NCBI RefSeq assembly: GCF_024198255.1
Contig: NZ_JAJVKW010000001.1
Coordinates: forward strand, 930,001-994,000
Direction of reading: 5' to 3'
From: Myxococcus guangdongensis
GTDB taxonomy: Bacteria; Myxococcota; Myxococcia; Myxococcales; Myxococcaceae
DNA length: 64,000 bases
Part shown: piece after piece, positions 18,614-26,820 of the stretch
How positions within the stretch are numbered: the first letter of the stretch is position 1
How the letters are laid out: every line of letters starts with the position of its first letter
The notes under the pieces: generated by a model
What the model was told of the DNA's origin: nothing
Database searches by the model: none
Seen by the model: only the letters and a program-made list of their open reading frames with translations
Position numbers and translations under genes: made by a program

Positions 18614-20644
18614 TCAGTAATTGAGCGCGGACCATCGGTGGAGATCCAACAGGACGAAGTACGTCGCGGGGTGGCCTTGCTCGGCCGCGTCCCTGGCATC
18701 CGTCTGCTTCACCGGGTGCAGCTTGGCGCGCCAGAAGGGATTCCAGAGGTTGGGGGGCTCGCCGTACTCCTCGTCGATTTCACTGGCGAGCAGGACCCGG
18801 GGCTTGTGGAAGTAGACGAGCCCTCCGGCGAGCGCGGCCATCCGCTCCCCCGCCGCCAAGTCCCCCGGCGCCTTCCAGGTGGAGAAGCGGACGGGCCCCG
18901 GCAGCCGGGCGCGGAAGTCGAAGTCCCAGGGCATGCGGAGGTCCTCCGCGGACGTCGGGCGCTGCTCCGCGACAGGTCGGGTGATGAGCGTCAGCGTGCG
19001 CGGCATGTTCCAGAGGTCCACGTCACGCTCCACGCGGGCCAGCTTGAAGCGCATGTGCCCGCGGTAGAACCCGCGCCGGGGACCCGCGCAGCGTGGGCCG
19101 TCGCAGTCACCCAGCTCCCGGCCGTGCCCCGTCCTGCGCATCAGGTCGCCATGGAAGATGTGATGGCTGTGCTGGGACGCGTCCCCGTTCAGGTCATGGT
19201 CATGGGGGTCGGCCCAGATGCCGTTGCGGCCAGGCTGGATGACCGTCGTCTGGGAGAACGTCTCCCCCGAGCCGAGCCGGTAGGTGCTGCTCACGCGGCC
19301 GTGGTCCTCGCTCGCGAGGCCATCCCCATCGCCCATGTCCTCCTTGAAATCGTGCCGGGCCCGGTGCGCCAGCTTCGCCAGCTGCGTCCCCGCCCTCGGC
19401 TTCGCCGCGCCGTGGTGGAAGGGGAACCCCACGTTGATGGACGGGTTGTGGGCATTGGCGAGCCCGGGGTCCTCGCCCGTGCCACCCCTGTTCGTGGTGT
19501 AGCGGGTGGTCCCGTGGTTGACGAGGACGGTGGTCACCGTGGCGCCATGGCTCCTCGCGGCGAGCTGGGCCCCCCGCTCCAGGCGGACCAGGTTCGTGTC
19601 CTTGTCGTTGGCCGAGGGAGACTCGCCGCCCTGCTCATAGCCGCGGCGGGTGATGAAGCTGGGGTAGCGCGTCGCGGAGAGGATTTCGTCGTAGTCGCGG
19701 TGGAGCCGCAGCTCGAGGCCGTTGTCCAGGGCGTCCTTGTAATACGACAGGGAGACCTGCCCCGCGCCTGCTTCCGCGCGCAGCTCCGGCGCCGTCATCG
19801 CGACCATCAACTGGGGCAGGGACTGCTGCGTCGGCGGGCGGACGTACATGTCCTCGCCCTGCCGCTCCACCCGCATCTCGGTGTTGGCGCGCAGCAGGAA
19901 CTGCTCGTTGCCGCCCTTCGACAGCCGGGCGTCCTCCGCCTCGCCGGTCATCATCATCCGCAGCTGCGCATCCACCATGAGCTGCCGGGAGCGCAGGTAC
20001 TGCACCTTCTTGAAGTGGTCCCTCGAGCCCTCCACCATCCGCAGGCAGCTGTTGCTGTTGTCCTTGCGGTGCCATTCGTCGTGGAACCAGCCGGCGCCAC
20101 GGCGGTGGTGGTCCGACTCATCCAGGCACGTCTTGCCGTCCATGCAGTCCTTGTCCACGCGGCACACCCGCTGGCCATTCACCGGGGAGCACTGCCTGGC
20201 ACCGAACCCGCCCGCCGGGTCGAACTCGCTCAGCCAGTAGATGTCGCGGATGCGCCGCGCGTTGGCCGCGCCCTCACACGCGTCCCTCACGCCCGCGCCG
20301 CACCGCCGCTGGAGCTTCTCCGCGATGCGGTCGAAGTTCCGCCCCGTGGCGCCGAGCATGTCCTCGTAGAAGGTGACGTAGCTCTGGTGCGCGTGGACGG
20401 AGAGGATGCTCACGTGGTGGGCCACCAGCGCCCGGTTGCTCCACGCGTAGAAGTTGAACGCCCGCGCCTCGGCCACCGCCAGGCTGTACGCGGTGGAGTC
20501 CGCCATCGCCTGCAGCTGAATCTTGCGCCGCGTCCTCGCGCCGATGGCGAACGTGAGGAACGTCGTCAGCACCACCACCAGCATCAACAGCACGGCCAGC
20601 ACCAGGGACTGGCCCCGCGCCGAGCGAGCCTGTCTCGGACTCAT
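18614..20644 (-). CDS. TadG-like pilus-assembly protein
   Basis: The 676-residue protein opens with SARGQSLVLAVLLMLVVVLTTF, a single N-terminal membrane helix preceded by the R-G-Q motif of TadE/TadG-like proteins. A GARTRRKIQLQAMADSTAYS segment follows, matching the start of the putative Flp-assembly TadE/G-like family. The large remainder should be periplasmic and has ten or so cysteines around residues 140-220. No von Willebrand domain motif could be confirmed. The start at 20644 overlaps the stop of the upstream TadE-like gene as ATGA; an in-frame ATG at 20650 is the alternative. Confidence 0.75.
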   Translation of the reverse strand: MSPRQARSARGQSLVLAVLLMLVVVLTTFLTFAIGARTRRKIQLQAMADSTAYSLAVAEARAFNFYAWSNRALVAHHVSILSVHAHQSYVTFYEDMLGATGRNFDRIAEKLQRRCGAGVRDACEGAANARRIRDIYWLSEFDPAGGFGARQCSPVNGQRVCRVDKDCMDGKTCLDESDHHRRGAGWFHDEWHRKDNSNSCLRMVEGSRDHFKKVQYLRSRQLMVDAQLRMMMTGEAEDARLSKGGNEQFLLRANTEMRVERQGEDMYVRPPTQQSLPQLMVAMTAPELRAEAGAGQVSLSYYKDALDNGLELRLHRDYDEILSATRYPSFITRRGYEQGGESPSANDKDTNLVRLERGAQLAARSHGATVTTVLVNHGTTRYTTNRGGTGEDPGLANAHNPSINVGFPFHHGAAKPRAGTQLAKLAHRARHDFKEDMGDGDGLASEDHGRVSSTYRLGSGETFSQTTVIQPGRNGIWADPHDHDLNGDASQHSHHIFHGDLMRRTGHGRELGDCDGPRCAGPRRGFYRGHMRFKLARVERDVDLWNMPRTLTLITRPVAEQRPTSAEDLRMPWDFDFRARLPGPVRFSTWKAPGDLAAGERMAALAGGLVYFHKPRVLLASEIDEEYGEPPNLWNPFWRAKLHPVKQTDARDAAEQGHPATYFVLLDLHRWSALNY

Positions 20645-21375
20645 CTGCATTGCCCCTCCAGGGGGACATCCGGCAGCGGGTCGCTCATCATCCGCAGCGT
20701 CCACGACGAGACCAGCGGCACCGTGAAGTACCCCTGGTCGATGCCCATCCGCGCGATGGCCCAATCCGGGCTGCGCTCGCGCGCCGTCGTCACCTCACCC
20801 GGCCTGCGCCGCACCGGCATCAGCGGGTCCGCCCCCCGCGTCCACGCCCGCCCCGTCTGCGACGCCAGCCACACCCGGCTGATGACCCAACCGGCGAACG
20901 GGACACGGAACTCGTAGAAGTACGCCAGCCGCACGTGCACCTGGGTGGGCCGCTGGTCCGGCGTGAGCTGCAAATCGAAGGAGGCGTTGGGCCGGTAGTC
21001 GCTCAGCCGGTAGTCCACCTGCACCAACGGGATGGGACCGGCGCCCTGGAAGCGGAAGGCCAGCGGCTTGTTCTCCCCCAGCACCCGGCGCGCCGCCCGC
21101 GTGAAGCGCTCCTGCGGCGTGCCTGACTCCCCCACCCCGCTCAGCGACGGAATCAGCGCCATCAGCGCCGCGCGCACCATCGGCTTGCAGTCCAGCCGGT
21201 AGACACTCGCCGACCGCGCCACCTTGTACGCGGCGTATTCGTTGAGCAGCCTCGCGTGATGGGCCAGCCCCAACTGGAGCACGCCCAGGAACACGAACAC
21301 CGTCATCGGCAGGACGATGGCGCTCTCCACCGCCGCCTGGCCACGCTGTCCGACTCCACCCGACCTTCGGCGCAT
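20641..21375 (-). CDS. TadE-like pseudopilin protein (first gene of operon)
   Basis: The 244-residue product has a TadE-like N-terminus: GQRGQAAVESAIVLPM followed by a hydrophobic helix (TVFVFLGVLQLGLAHHARL). TadE proteins are pseudopilins processed like Flp and help assemble Tad pili. The ATG at 21375 is preferred to an upstream GTG at 21393. It is the first gene of a five-gene minus-strand operon ending in a Flp-like pilin. Its promoter must lie in the 195-bp gap shared with a divergent gene. Confidence 0.75.
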   Translation of the reverse strand: MRRRSGGVGQRGQAAVESAIVLPMTVFVFLGVLQLGLAHHARLLNEYAAYKVARSASVYRLDCKPMVRAALMALIPSLSGVGESGTPQERFTRAARRVLGENKPLAFRFQGAGPIPLVQVDYRLSDYRPNASFDLQLTPDQRPTQVHVRLAYFYEFRVPFAGWVISRVWLASQTGRAWTRGADPLMPVRRRPGEVTTARERSPDWAIARMGIDQGYFTVPLVSSWTLRMMSDPLPDVPLEGQCR

Positions 21376-21415
21376 GCGGGGTCCCCTCCCCACGGACGCC
21401 AGGAAGATTCCTGGA

Positions 21416-21480
21416 TTGACTCACTCTACAGGCAAATCCACGCTTAACCAGATAGATGCCAAGTTGATTGCTTGAGTCAA
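21416..21480. promoter_or_regulatory. Divergent intergenic inverted repeat
   Basis: TTGACTCA (21416-21423) and its exact complement TGAGTCAA (21473-21480) face each other 49 bases apart, in the 195-bp gap between the Tad-like operon and the divergent gene. The second copy is itself a TTGA-G-TCAA palindrome. Such a match could arise by chance, so this is a weak call. Confidence 0.25.
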
Positions 21481-21570
21481 ACGTTGACCGGTCGACATCC
21501 GCCCACCTTTTCTCCTCGGGAGGGGTCGGCTAGGGTGCGCCGCCCTTCACGGTTCACAGGAGCACAGAAG

Positions 21571-22056
21571 ATGCCGAGGACGTCCCAGGAGCAGACCCAG
21601 GAGCGACACGCGTTCCTGCTCACCCTCTTCCGCCAGCAGCCGGACATCAGCAGCAAGGATGCGCTGGAGTCCTTCAAGACGAAGTTCGGGGCGACCATCA
21701 ACCTGAAGACCTTCAACCAGCTGCGCGCGGAGGCCGAGGAGGAGGTGGCCGCCGTCGCCCCGGTGGCCGAGGAGCCCGAGCCGGAGGTGGAGAGCGCGCC
21801 CGAGCCCGCCGCCGATGACGCCGCCGCCCAGCTCAAGGCCGCCGCCAACCCGGAGGCCCTCAACGGCGCCGCCGCCCCGGCCAAGAAGCCGAAGGTCAAG
21901 AGCAACGGCCCGAAGAACGTCTTCGTGGACGCGCCCAAGGAGCACCTGACGTTCCTGGAGAGCATCGTGCAGCAGCTCCAGGAGGCGGGCGCCGCCAACG
22001 TCCGCATCGACCACTCCACGGACCGCTGGATGGTCCTCGTGGTGGACTCGAAGTAG
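21571..22056 (+). CDS. Small hypothetical protein with disordered linker
   Basis: The 161-residue protein has an N-terminal helical part (residues 1-60) resembling a small HTH-like fold (ISSKDALESFKTKFG). A Glu/Pro/Ala-rich linker (60-110) comes next, then a C-terminal alpha/beta part (FVDAPKEHLTFLESIVQQLQ followed by strands). The ATG at 21571 is preceded by AGGAG. It stands alone, divergent from the Tad-like operon and convergent with the RluA gene. I recognise no family, and the DNA-binding suggestion is weak. Confidence 0.75.
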   Translation: MPRTSQEQTQERHAFLLTLFRQQPDISSKDALESFKTKFGATINLKTFNQLRAEAEEEVAAVAPVAEEPEPEVESAPEPAADDAAAQLKAAANPEALNGAAAPAKKPKVKSNGPKNVFVDAPKEHLTFLESIVQQLQEAGAANVRIDHSTDRWMVLVVDSK

Positions 22057-22067
22057 TCCCCGACGGC

Positions 22068-22097
22068 CCGGGCTCCCCGTCGAACACGGGAGCCCGG
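22068..22097. terminator. Bidirectional stem-loop between convergent genes
   Basis: CCGGGCTCCC (22068-22077) and GGGAGCCCGG (22088-22097) form a perfect 10-bp stem with a 10-base loop. It sits between the plus-strand gene ending at 22056 and the RluA gene ending at 22102. There is no T tract. Confidence 0.6.
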
Positions 22098-22101
22098 CGC
22101 G

Positions 22102-23019
22102 TCAGCGACGCAAGAGCGCCAGGGCGCGCTGGAAGTCCTCCGGGAGCGCAGCCTGGACTCGCACCCGCTCCCCGTTCAGCGGGCCCGGCAGCTCCAGCTG
22201 GAACGCATGGAGCGCCTGTCGGCCCAGGGCCTTCGCCGCGGGATGCTCGCGGGCCGCCTCGGTGCCGTAGAGCGAATCCCCCAGCACCGGGAAGCCCGCC
22301 TCGGAGAGCTGCACGCGAATCTGGTGCGTGCGCCCCGTGTCCAGGTCCACCTCCAGGAGCGCGGCCCCGGCGAAGCGCTCGCGCACCTCGAACGAGAGCG
22401 CCGCGCGCCGGGCCGAGTGCACCCGGGTGGTGAAGCGGCGCGGGTCCTTCGGGTCTCTCGTGTAGGGCCCCTCCAGGCGCCCGTGCTCCGGCGGGTGCCC
22501 CAGGACGAGCGTCCGGTAGCGCTTGTCCACCTGCTTCTGCTGGAAGGCGCGCAGGAGCGCCGCCGCCGCCGTGTCCGTGCGCGCGAAGGCCAGACATCCG
22601 CTGGTCTCGCGGTCCAACCGGTGCACGACGCCGGGCAGCGCCTGGCCCTCCACGTCGAAGGGTGGGCGCTGGCTCGCGAGCAGGTCCACCACGGAGGCGG
22701 CGCGGCCCTCGGGCTCCACCACGAGGCCGGGCGGCTTGTCGATGATGACCAGGGCCGCGTCGTCGTGGAGCACCGTCAGCGGGGGCCCCTCGACGTGCGG
22801 GCGGGTGGGGGCCTTGGGCTCCGGCCGTTCGAGCTCGAGCTCCTCGCCGCCCCACAGCTTGCGCGTGGGCTGACACTTCTTGCCGCGGATGCGCACCCCG
22901 CCCGACTCGATGAGGGCGCGGGCGCGCTCCAGCGAGAAGCCGGGCACGTGCTTGGAGACGAAACGGTCCAGCCGCTCTCCCGCGACCTCCTGCGGGACGA
23001 GGAGTTTCTGCTGCGCCAT
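22102..23019 (-). CDS. RluA-family 23S rRNA/tRNA pseudouridine synthase
   Basis: The 305-residue enzyme has an N-terminal S4 RNA-binding domain (about 10-70; GERLDRFVSKH, SLERARALIESGGVRIRG) and an RluA catalytic domain. The active-site motif HRLDRETSG contains the catalytic aspartate. Other family blocks are KPPGLVVEP, DKRYRTLVLG and GRTHQIRVQL. It converts specific uridines to pseudouridine in rRNA or tRNA; which site is modified (RluA, RluC or RluD type) cannot be told. The S4 domain is typical of RluC/RluD rather than RluA. The ATG at 23019 begins MAQQKLLVPQEVAGERLD; the longer frame upstream is unlikely. Confidence 0.92.
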   Translation of the reverse strand: MAQQKLLVPQEVAGERLDRFVSKHVPGFSLERARALIESGGVRIRGKKCQPTRKLWGGEELELERPEPKAPTRPHVEGPPLTVLHDDAALVIIDKPPGLVVEPEGRAASVVDLLASQRPPFDVEGQALPGVVHRLDRETSGCLAFARTDTAAAALLRAFQQKQVDKRYRTLVLGHPPEHGRLEGPYTRDPKDPRRFTTRVHSARRAALSFEVRERFAGAALLEVDLDTGRTHQIRVQLSEAGFPVLGDSLYGTEAAREHPAAKALGRQALHAFQLELPGPLNGERVRVQAALPEDFQRALALLRR

Positions 23020-23214
23020 GTCCACCCCGTCCCTCATGCGCCGCGGGGAGTCAACGCCCGCGTGGCGCCACCTACCCCTGGAGTCCCTCGTCGCCCGGAG
23101 CCCCGAGCCCCGGCGCCTGGCTCGCCGCGCGTGTCGCACCCGGCAAGGCTCATGATGTGACAGGCCGGGTCGTGGCTGACCAGCGAGGTCCATGGCTTGT
23201 CATTCGTTGACTTT

Positions 23215-23241
23215 TAAACACGGAGCGTATGACAGTGTTTA
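23215..23241. promoter_or_regulatory. Inverted repeat in the Hint-lipoprotein promoter region
   Basis: TAAACAC (23215-23221) and GTGTTTA (23235-23241) form a perfect 7-bp inverted repeat with a 13-base spacer. The repeat lies in an AT-rich patch 38-64 bases before the ATG at 23279. A TTGACT (23207-23212) and TATGAC (23228-23233) pair, spaced 15, could be a promoter overlapping it. Confidence 0.4.
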
Positions 23242-23278
23242 TCCCGGGCTCAACCAGGCCCGCTCTGAGGGGGAGCTC

Positions 23279-25156
23279 ATGGATTTGACGCACAGTCGCA
23301 TCGCGACACGTCTCGTCGTTCTCGCAGGATGCCTGTCTTTGCTGCCCGGATGTCCTTGGGTCATCAAGCCCACGCCCAAGCCCAAGACGGTGGAGGAGCA
23401 GCGCGAGGTCGTGATGGCGGCCTTCCAGAAGCGTCCGCCTCACGAGGACTTCGTGATGCTGGACCTGGCCGATGACGACCAGTACGAGTACGCGCGCCAC
23501 CGGCTGCAGGAGGCCGCCGCCGCGCAGGTCGCCCAGGGTGGCCAGGACACGCCGGGACCGACGGTGGCTCGCGACTTCGCGCGCGCGCTGAAGACGCTGG
23601 ACGTCGCCCGGGCCAAGGCGGTGCGAGGCGGCCCGCGCCCCAAGCCCACCGACTGGGACTGCGACCACTTCATCCACGTGAACGACTCGCGCACGGTGGG
23701 CGGCGGCAAGGCGCAGCAGGCGGACAAGGCGCAGCAGGACAACCGTCCTTCGTTGATCCTCAACCCCTACGCCACGTGTGCGGGCGGCGCCACCCACGTC
23801 TTCACGGACGTGACGGCGTACGACAGTGACCTGTCCGGCAAGAAGCTGACGGTGCTGGCCAAGAGCGCCAACGAGGAGCACCACGACGGCAAGACGTTCG
23901 ACGACACGGCGGTGTCGGTGCGGCCGTCGATGGCGCCCGAGAGCAAGGTCGTCGTGGAGTCGCTGATGGTGGCGCACAACGAGCAGACGGGCGAGGAGCA
24001 CGTCTCGTTCGCGAGCCTGGACACGACGCTGACGCCCGAGCCGGTGAGCTTCACGATGGACCACCCCCGCTTCGCGAGCAACGAGCCCCGCTCGAACATC
24101 AACCTCACCACGTGCCAGCTGCGCGGCGGCGCGGACTGTGACTACGCCATGGTGACCAACGCCCAGGGCACCCTGGCGCCCTACCCCCAGCAGCCGGTGG
24201 GGCTGGCGCTGCGCAAGACGGGCAACCCCTGGACGGGAGACCCCGCGGCCTACTTCCCGTTCCAGGCGGGGCAGACCTTCGACATCACCAACATCTACGT
24301 CCCCACGCAGCTCACGTTCGACGCGGGCGCGATGTCGCAGCCCTGCGTCATCCAGGCGATGAAGAACGGCCCGACGACGACGCGGATGCGCCTCATCAAG
24401 ACGGACTCGGGCGGCACCTGCACGACGCTCGCGGACCTGTCGGACCTGTTCGTCATCAATGGGAAGACGGCGAGCATCCAGCGGCTGGTCAACCTCTCGC
24501 AGAACACCACTGCCAACGGTGGCGCGGGCTGCACGATGGAGAAGATCGTCAACGAGCCCGTGGTGATGTCGATGACCCTCTACTCGATGGCGACGTGTGG
24601 CGGCGCCGCCGCGGTGCCGCGCCTGACGACCTTCACGAGCACGGCGCTGCCCACCAACCCCTTCAACCTCAACGTGCTCAACAGCTGCATGGCGGAGGGC
24701 ACGAAGGTGACGCTCGCGGACGGGACGCGGGCGGCCATCGAGACGCTGAAGGTGGGCGACAAGGTCCGCTCCAACGCGAGCGGCCGGGTGCTGACGGTCC
24801 AGGACTTCATCTTCGGGCGGGAGCCCAAGCCGCTGGTGCGGCTGCGCGATGACCAGGGCCACGACCTGCGGCTGACGGAGAAGCACCCGGTGCTGCTCAC
24901 CTCCGGGCTCGTGGTGCCCGCGGACAAGGTCCAGGTGAAGGACCAGGTGCGCACCGAGTCCGGCACGGCCTTCATCACGGCCACCGAGCGCGTGCCGTAC
25001 GACGGCAAGGTCTACAACCTCAAGCTGGGCACGCCCGAGGAGCTCGAGTCGCTCGGGCCCAACGAGCGGACGCTGTTCGCCGATGGCGTGCTCGTGGGCG
25101 ACGACACCATGCAGCGCGAGCTGACCTCGCCGCGCCGCGCGTCCGCCACGCCGTAG
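23279..25156 (+). CDS. Lipoprotein with C-terminal Hint (hedgehog/intein-type) domain
   Basis: The 625-residue protein has a lipoprotein signal ending LLPGC (Cys near residue 24), which fixes the start at 23279. A large unrecognised exported region spans about 30-465 and is rich in Thr, Asn and Asp. The C-terminal 155 residues are a Hint domain. C470 in NSCMAEGTKV is the block A nucleophile and T533-E-K-H536 is the block B TxxH, so the residues for an N-S acyl shift are present. The C-terminal intein His-Asn pair is absent, and the domain ends in LFADGVLVGDD, as in other bacterial Hint proteins. Hence it may self-cleave or attach to a nucleophile, as hedgehog does, rather than splice. A strong hairpin follows the stop. 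Confidence 0.85.
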   Translation: MDLTHSRIATRLVVLAGCLSLLPGCPWVIKPTPKPKTVEEQREVVMAAFQKRPPHEDFVMLDLADDDQYEYARHRLQEAAAAQVAQGGQDTPGPTVARDFARALKTLDVARAKAVRGGPRPKPTDWDCDHFIHVNDSRTVGGGKAQQADKAQQDNRPSLILNPYATCAGGATHVFTDVTAYDSDLSGKKLTVLAKSANEEHHDGKTFDDTAVSVRPSMAPESKVVVESLMVAHNEQTGEEHVSFASLDTTLTPEPVSFTMDHPRFASNEPRSNINLTTCQLRGGADCDYAMVTNAQGTLAPYPQQPVGLALRKTGNPWTGDPAAYFPFQAGQTFDITNIYVPTQLTFDAGAMSQPCVIQAMKNGPTTTRMRLIKTDSGGTCTTLADLSDLFVINGKTASIQRLVNLSQNTTANGGAGCTMEKIVNEPVVMSMTLYSMATCGGAAAVPRLTTFTSTALPTNPFNLNVLNSCMAEGTKVTLADGTRAAIETLKVGDKVRSNASGRVLTVQDFIFGREPKPLVRLRDDQGHDLRLTEKHPVLLTSGLVVPADKVQVKDQVRTESGTAFITATERVPYDGKVYNLKLGTPEELESLGPNERTLFADGVLVGDDTMQRELTSPRRASATP

Positions 25157-25163
25157 TCCCCTG

Positions 25164-25195
25164 CGTCGGGGTGGAGGCGCCTCTCCACCCCGACG
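25164..25195 (+). terminator. Strong hairpin after the Hint lipoprotein gene
   Basis: CGTCGGGGTGGAG (25164-25176) pairs perfectly over 13 bp with CTCCACCCCGACG (25183-25195), with a 6-base loop. It starts 8 bases past the stop and is followed by TGTCTT. Confidence 0.7.
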
Positions 25196-25434
25196 TGTCT
25201 TCCGAGCCGGTCAGCCGAGGGCCGTGAGCCGCGACGCCCCAGGAGGGCCGCCGCAGTGCTCCTGCCCGAGAGCCGCAGCGCCGGAGCACCCGCCCGCGCG
25301 CGCCACACCGGCCCCTGGCAGCCCCCCCCATCCTCTTCGCGTTGGCGCCGCGGAGGTGCACGTCACCAGACATCCGAGCGTGCCGCGACGAGCCCTGCCT
25401 CGCCCGCCAGCCATCCGAACCGCGGCTGGGTTCA

Positions 25435-25465
25435 GTCAAATTGACAAAAAATGCGCCAGTTGTCA
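25435..25465. promoter_or_regulatory. Candidate TetR operator/promoter
   Basis: Two overlapping palindromes lie just before the TetR ATG at 25476: GTCAA-A-TTGAC (25435-25445), and TGACAA (25442-25447) facing TTGTCA (25460-25465) with a 12-base spacer. TTGACA at 25441 could be a -35 box. The patch is much more AT-rich than the surroundings. The gap from 25196 to 25434 shows no gene. Confidence 0.45.
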
Positions 25466-25475
25466 CATTGCAACA

Positions 25476-26042
25476 ATGCCAGCGACACTGAAAGACGACG
25501 AAGCAACAGCCCGACGCGCGAAGGTCCTCGTTGCCGCTCGCTGGTGCTTCCTCAACTTCGGCTTCGCCAAGACGTCATTCGAGGACATCGCCCGGCGCGC
25601 CACGCTCTCGCGCACGCTGCTGTATCGGATCTTCAAGGACAAAGAGGACATCTACCGAGCCGTCTTCGTGGACTGGCTGGTGTCCAGGCACCCCGACGCG
25701 AGGAAGGCAGCAAAGGGGCCCGGCAGCCCGTATGAGCGCCTGCTCGGGGTGTGCCGGCTGCTGGTGATGGAGCCTTGGGGAGAGATGGTCGGCGCCCCCA
25801 TGGGGAGCGAGTTCCTGGAGGCATGCGAGCGGATCGACCCGGAGAGCGAAGCGCTCCATCGACAGGTCGCGCGGGAGTGCGTCACCACCATCCTGGCTGA
25901 CTCGACGAGTGCCGAGGTCTTCCTCCTCGCGCTCGACGGGCTGCTCGCGGACCAGCCCTCAGTCGAGCAGCTCGAACAGCGCACGCAGGTTCTCGCGGCG
26001 CGTTTCGCCCCCAGCGCGTCGAAGAAGGGAGCGAGGTCATGA
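25476..26042 (+). CDS. TetR-family transcriptional regulator
   Basis: The 188-residue protein has an N-terminal TetR helix-turn-helix (about residues 15-60; FAKTSFEDIARRATLSRTLL then YRIFKDKEDIYRAVF) and a variable ligand-binding C-terminal domain. The ATG at 25476 starts 10 bases after a palindromic patch, which suggests autoregulation. Its stop overlaps the next start as ATGA, so the regulator is translated with the downstream operon. It probably represses the NAD-binding/VTT/SDR genes that follow. The inducer is unknown. Confidence 0.88.
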   Translation: MPATLKDDEATARRAKVLVAARWCFLNFGFAKTSFEDIARRATLSRTLLYRIFKDKEDIYRAVFVDWLVSRHPDARKAAKGPGSPYERLLGVCRLLVMEPWGEMVGAPMGSEFLEACERIDPESEALHRQVARECVTTILADSTSAEVFLLALDGLLADQPSVEQLEQRTQVLAARFAPSASKKGARS

Positions 26043-26161
26043 GGGCGATGTGGCCCTTCCTTGGCGAAGACGTCGCCACGGGCCTCCCGCGCAATGAGCC
26101 CCCCGCGCACATCCGGCATGGGCTCGGGCCCGACAGTGCTCCCGAGAGGTGCGTGCGATGA
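26039..26161 (+). CDS. 40-residue micro-ORF coupled on both sides
   Basis: A 40-codon frame begins at ATG 26039, overlapping the TetR stop as ATGA. It ends with TGA at 26159-26161, overlapping the ATG of the next gene, again as ATGA. Nothing in its sequence (MRAMWPFLGEDVATG...) is recognised. The double coupling suggests it is translated, if only to carry ribosomes from the regulator to the next gene. It might also be a relic of a longer gene. Low confidence as a functional protein. Confidence 0.4.
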   Translation: MRAMWPFLGEDVATGLPRNEPPAHIRHGLGPDSAPERCVR

Positions 26162-26820
26162 AGGTCATCCTCTTCGGGGCGACGGGCATGGTCGGCATGG
26201 GTTGCCTGCGCGAAGCGCTCGCTTCGCCCGACGTCGAGGCGGTACTCAGCATCAGCCGGCAGTCATGTGGCGTCGAGCACCCGAAGCTGCGCGAGCTCCT
26301 GCTCCCCGACCTCTTCGAGGTCGCGGCCGTCGAGCAGCAGCTCGTCGGCTACGATGCGTGCATCTGGGCAATTGGCGTCAGCTCCGTCGGTCTCGACGAA
26401 GCGGCCTACGCCCGAATCACCGAGGAGCTGACGCTGCGCTGGGCGCGCACGCTCCTCCGGCTCAACCCGGGCATATCCTTCTGCTACTGCTCGGCGGGGG
26501 GCGCAGGCGGGCCGGGAATGTGGGCGCGGGTGAGGCGCCGTGTCGAAGGTGTGCTGAACGAGATGCCGTTCCGGCACGTTGGCGCGGTCCGCCCTGGATT
26601 CATCCGACCGGGCCCTGGCATCCGGAGCAAGACGCGCGGCTACCAGCTCGGCATCGTCCTGCTGAAGCCGCTGTTCTTGATGACGCCGCTGCTGGTCCGT
26701 GCCTTCCCCGGGCTGTTCACGACGTCGGAGCGCCTCGGCCGCGCGATGCTGAGTGTCGTCCAGGGGCAGGCCGACGGGTTCATCCTCGAATCAGCCGACA
26801 TCAACCGAGTGGGCGGGTGA
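26158..26820 (+). CDS. NAD(P)-binding Rossmann-fold epimerase-like protein
   Basis: The 220-residue protein opens with VILFGATGMVGMG, the GxxGxxG dinucleotide-binding loop of atypical SDR/NmrA-like proteins. Further family-like segments are CIWAIGVSS and SFCYCSAGGAG, where a Ser-x-Tyr replaces the usual catalytic arrangement, and HVGAVRPGFIRPGPG. Compact proteins of this kind are annotated as NAD-dependent epimerase/dehydratase relatives; the reaction is unknown. Residues about 160-190 are hydrophobic (LGIVLLKPLFLMTPLLVRAF), so membrane association is possible. The ATG at 26158 overlaps the micro-ORF stop, and its own stop overlaps the next start as GTGA. Confidence 0.8.
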   Translation: MKVILFGATGMVGMGCLREALASPDVEAVLSISRQSCGVEHPKLRELLLPDLFEVAAVEQQLVGYDACIWAIGVSSVGLDEAAYARITEELTLRWARTLLRLNPGISFCYCSAGGAGGPGMWARVRRRVEGVLNEMPFRHVGAVRPGFIRPGPGIRSKTRGYQLGIVLLKPLFLMTPLLVRAFPGLFTTSERLGRAMLSVVQGQADGFILESADINRVGG

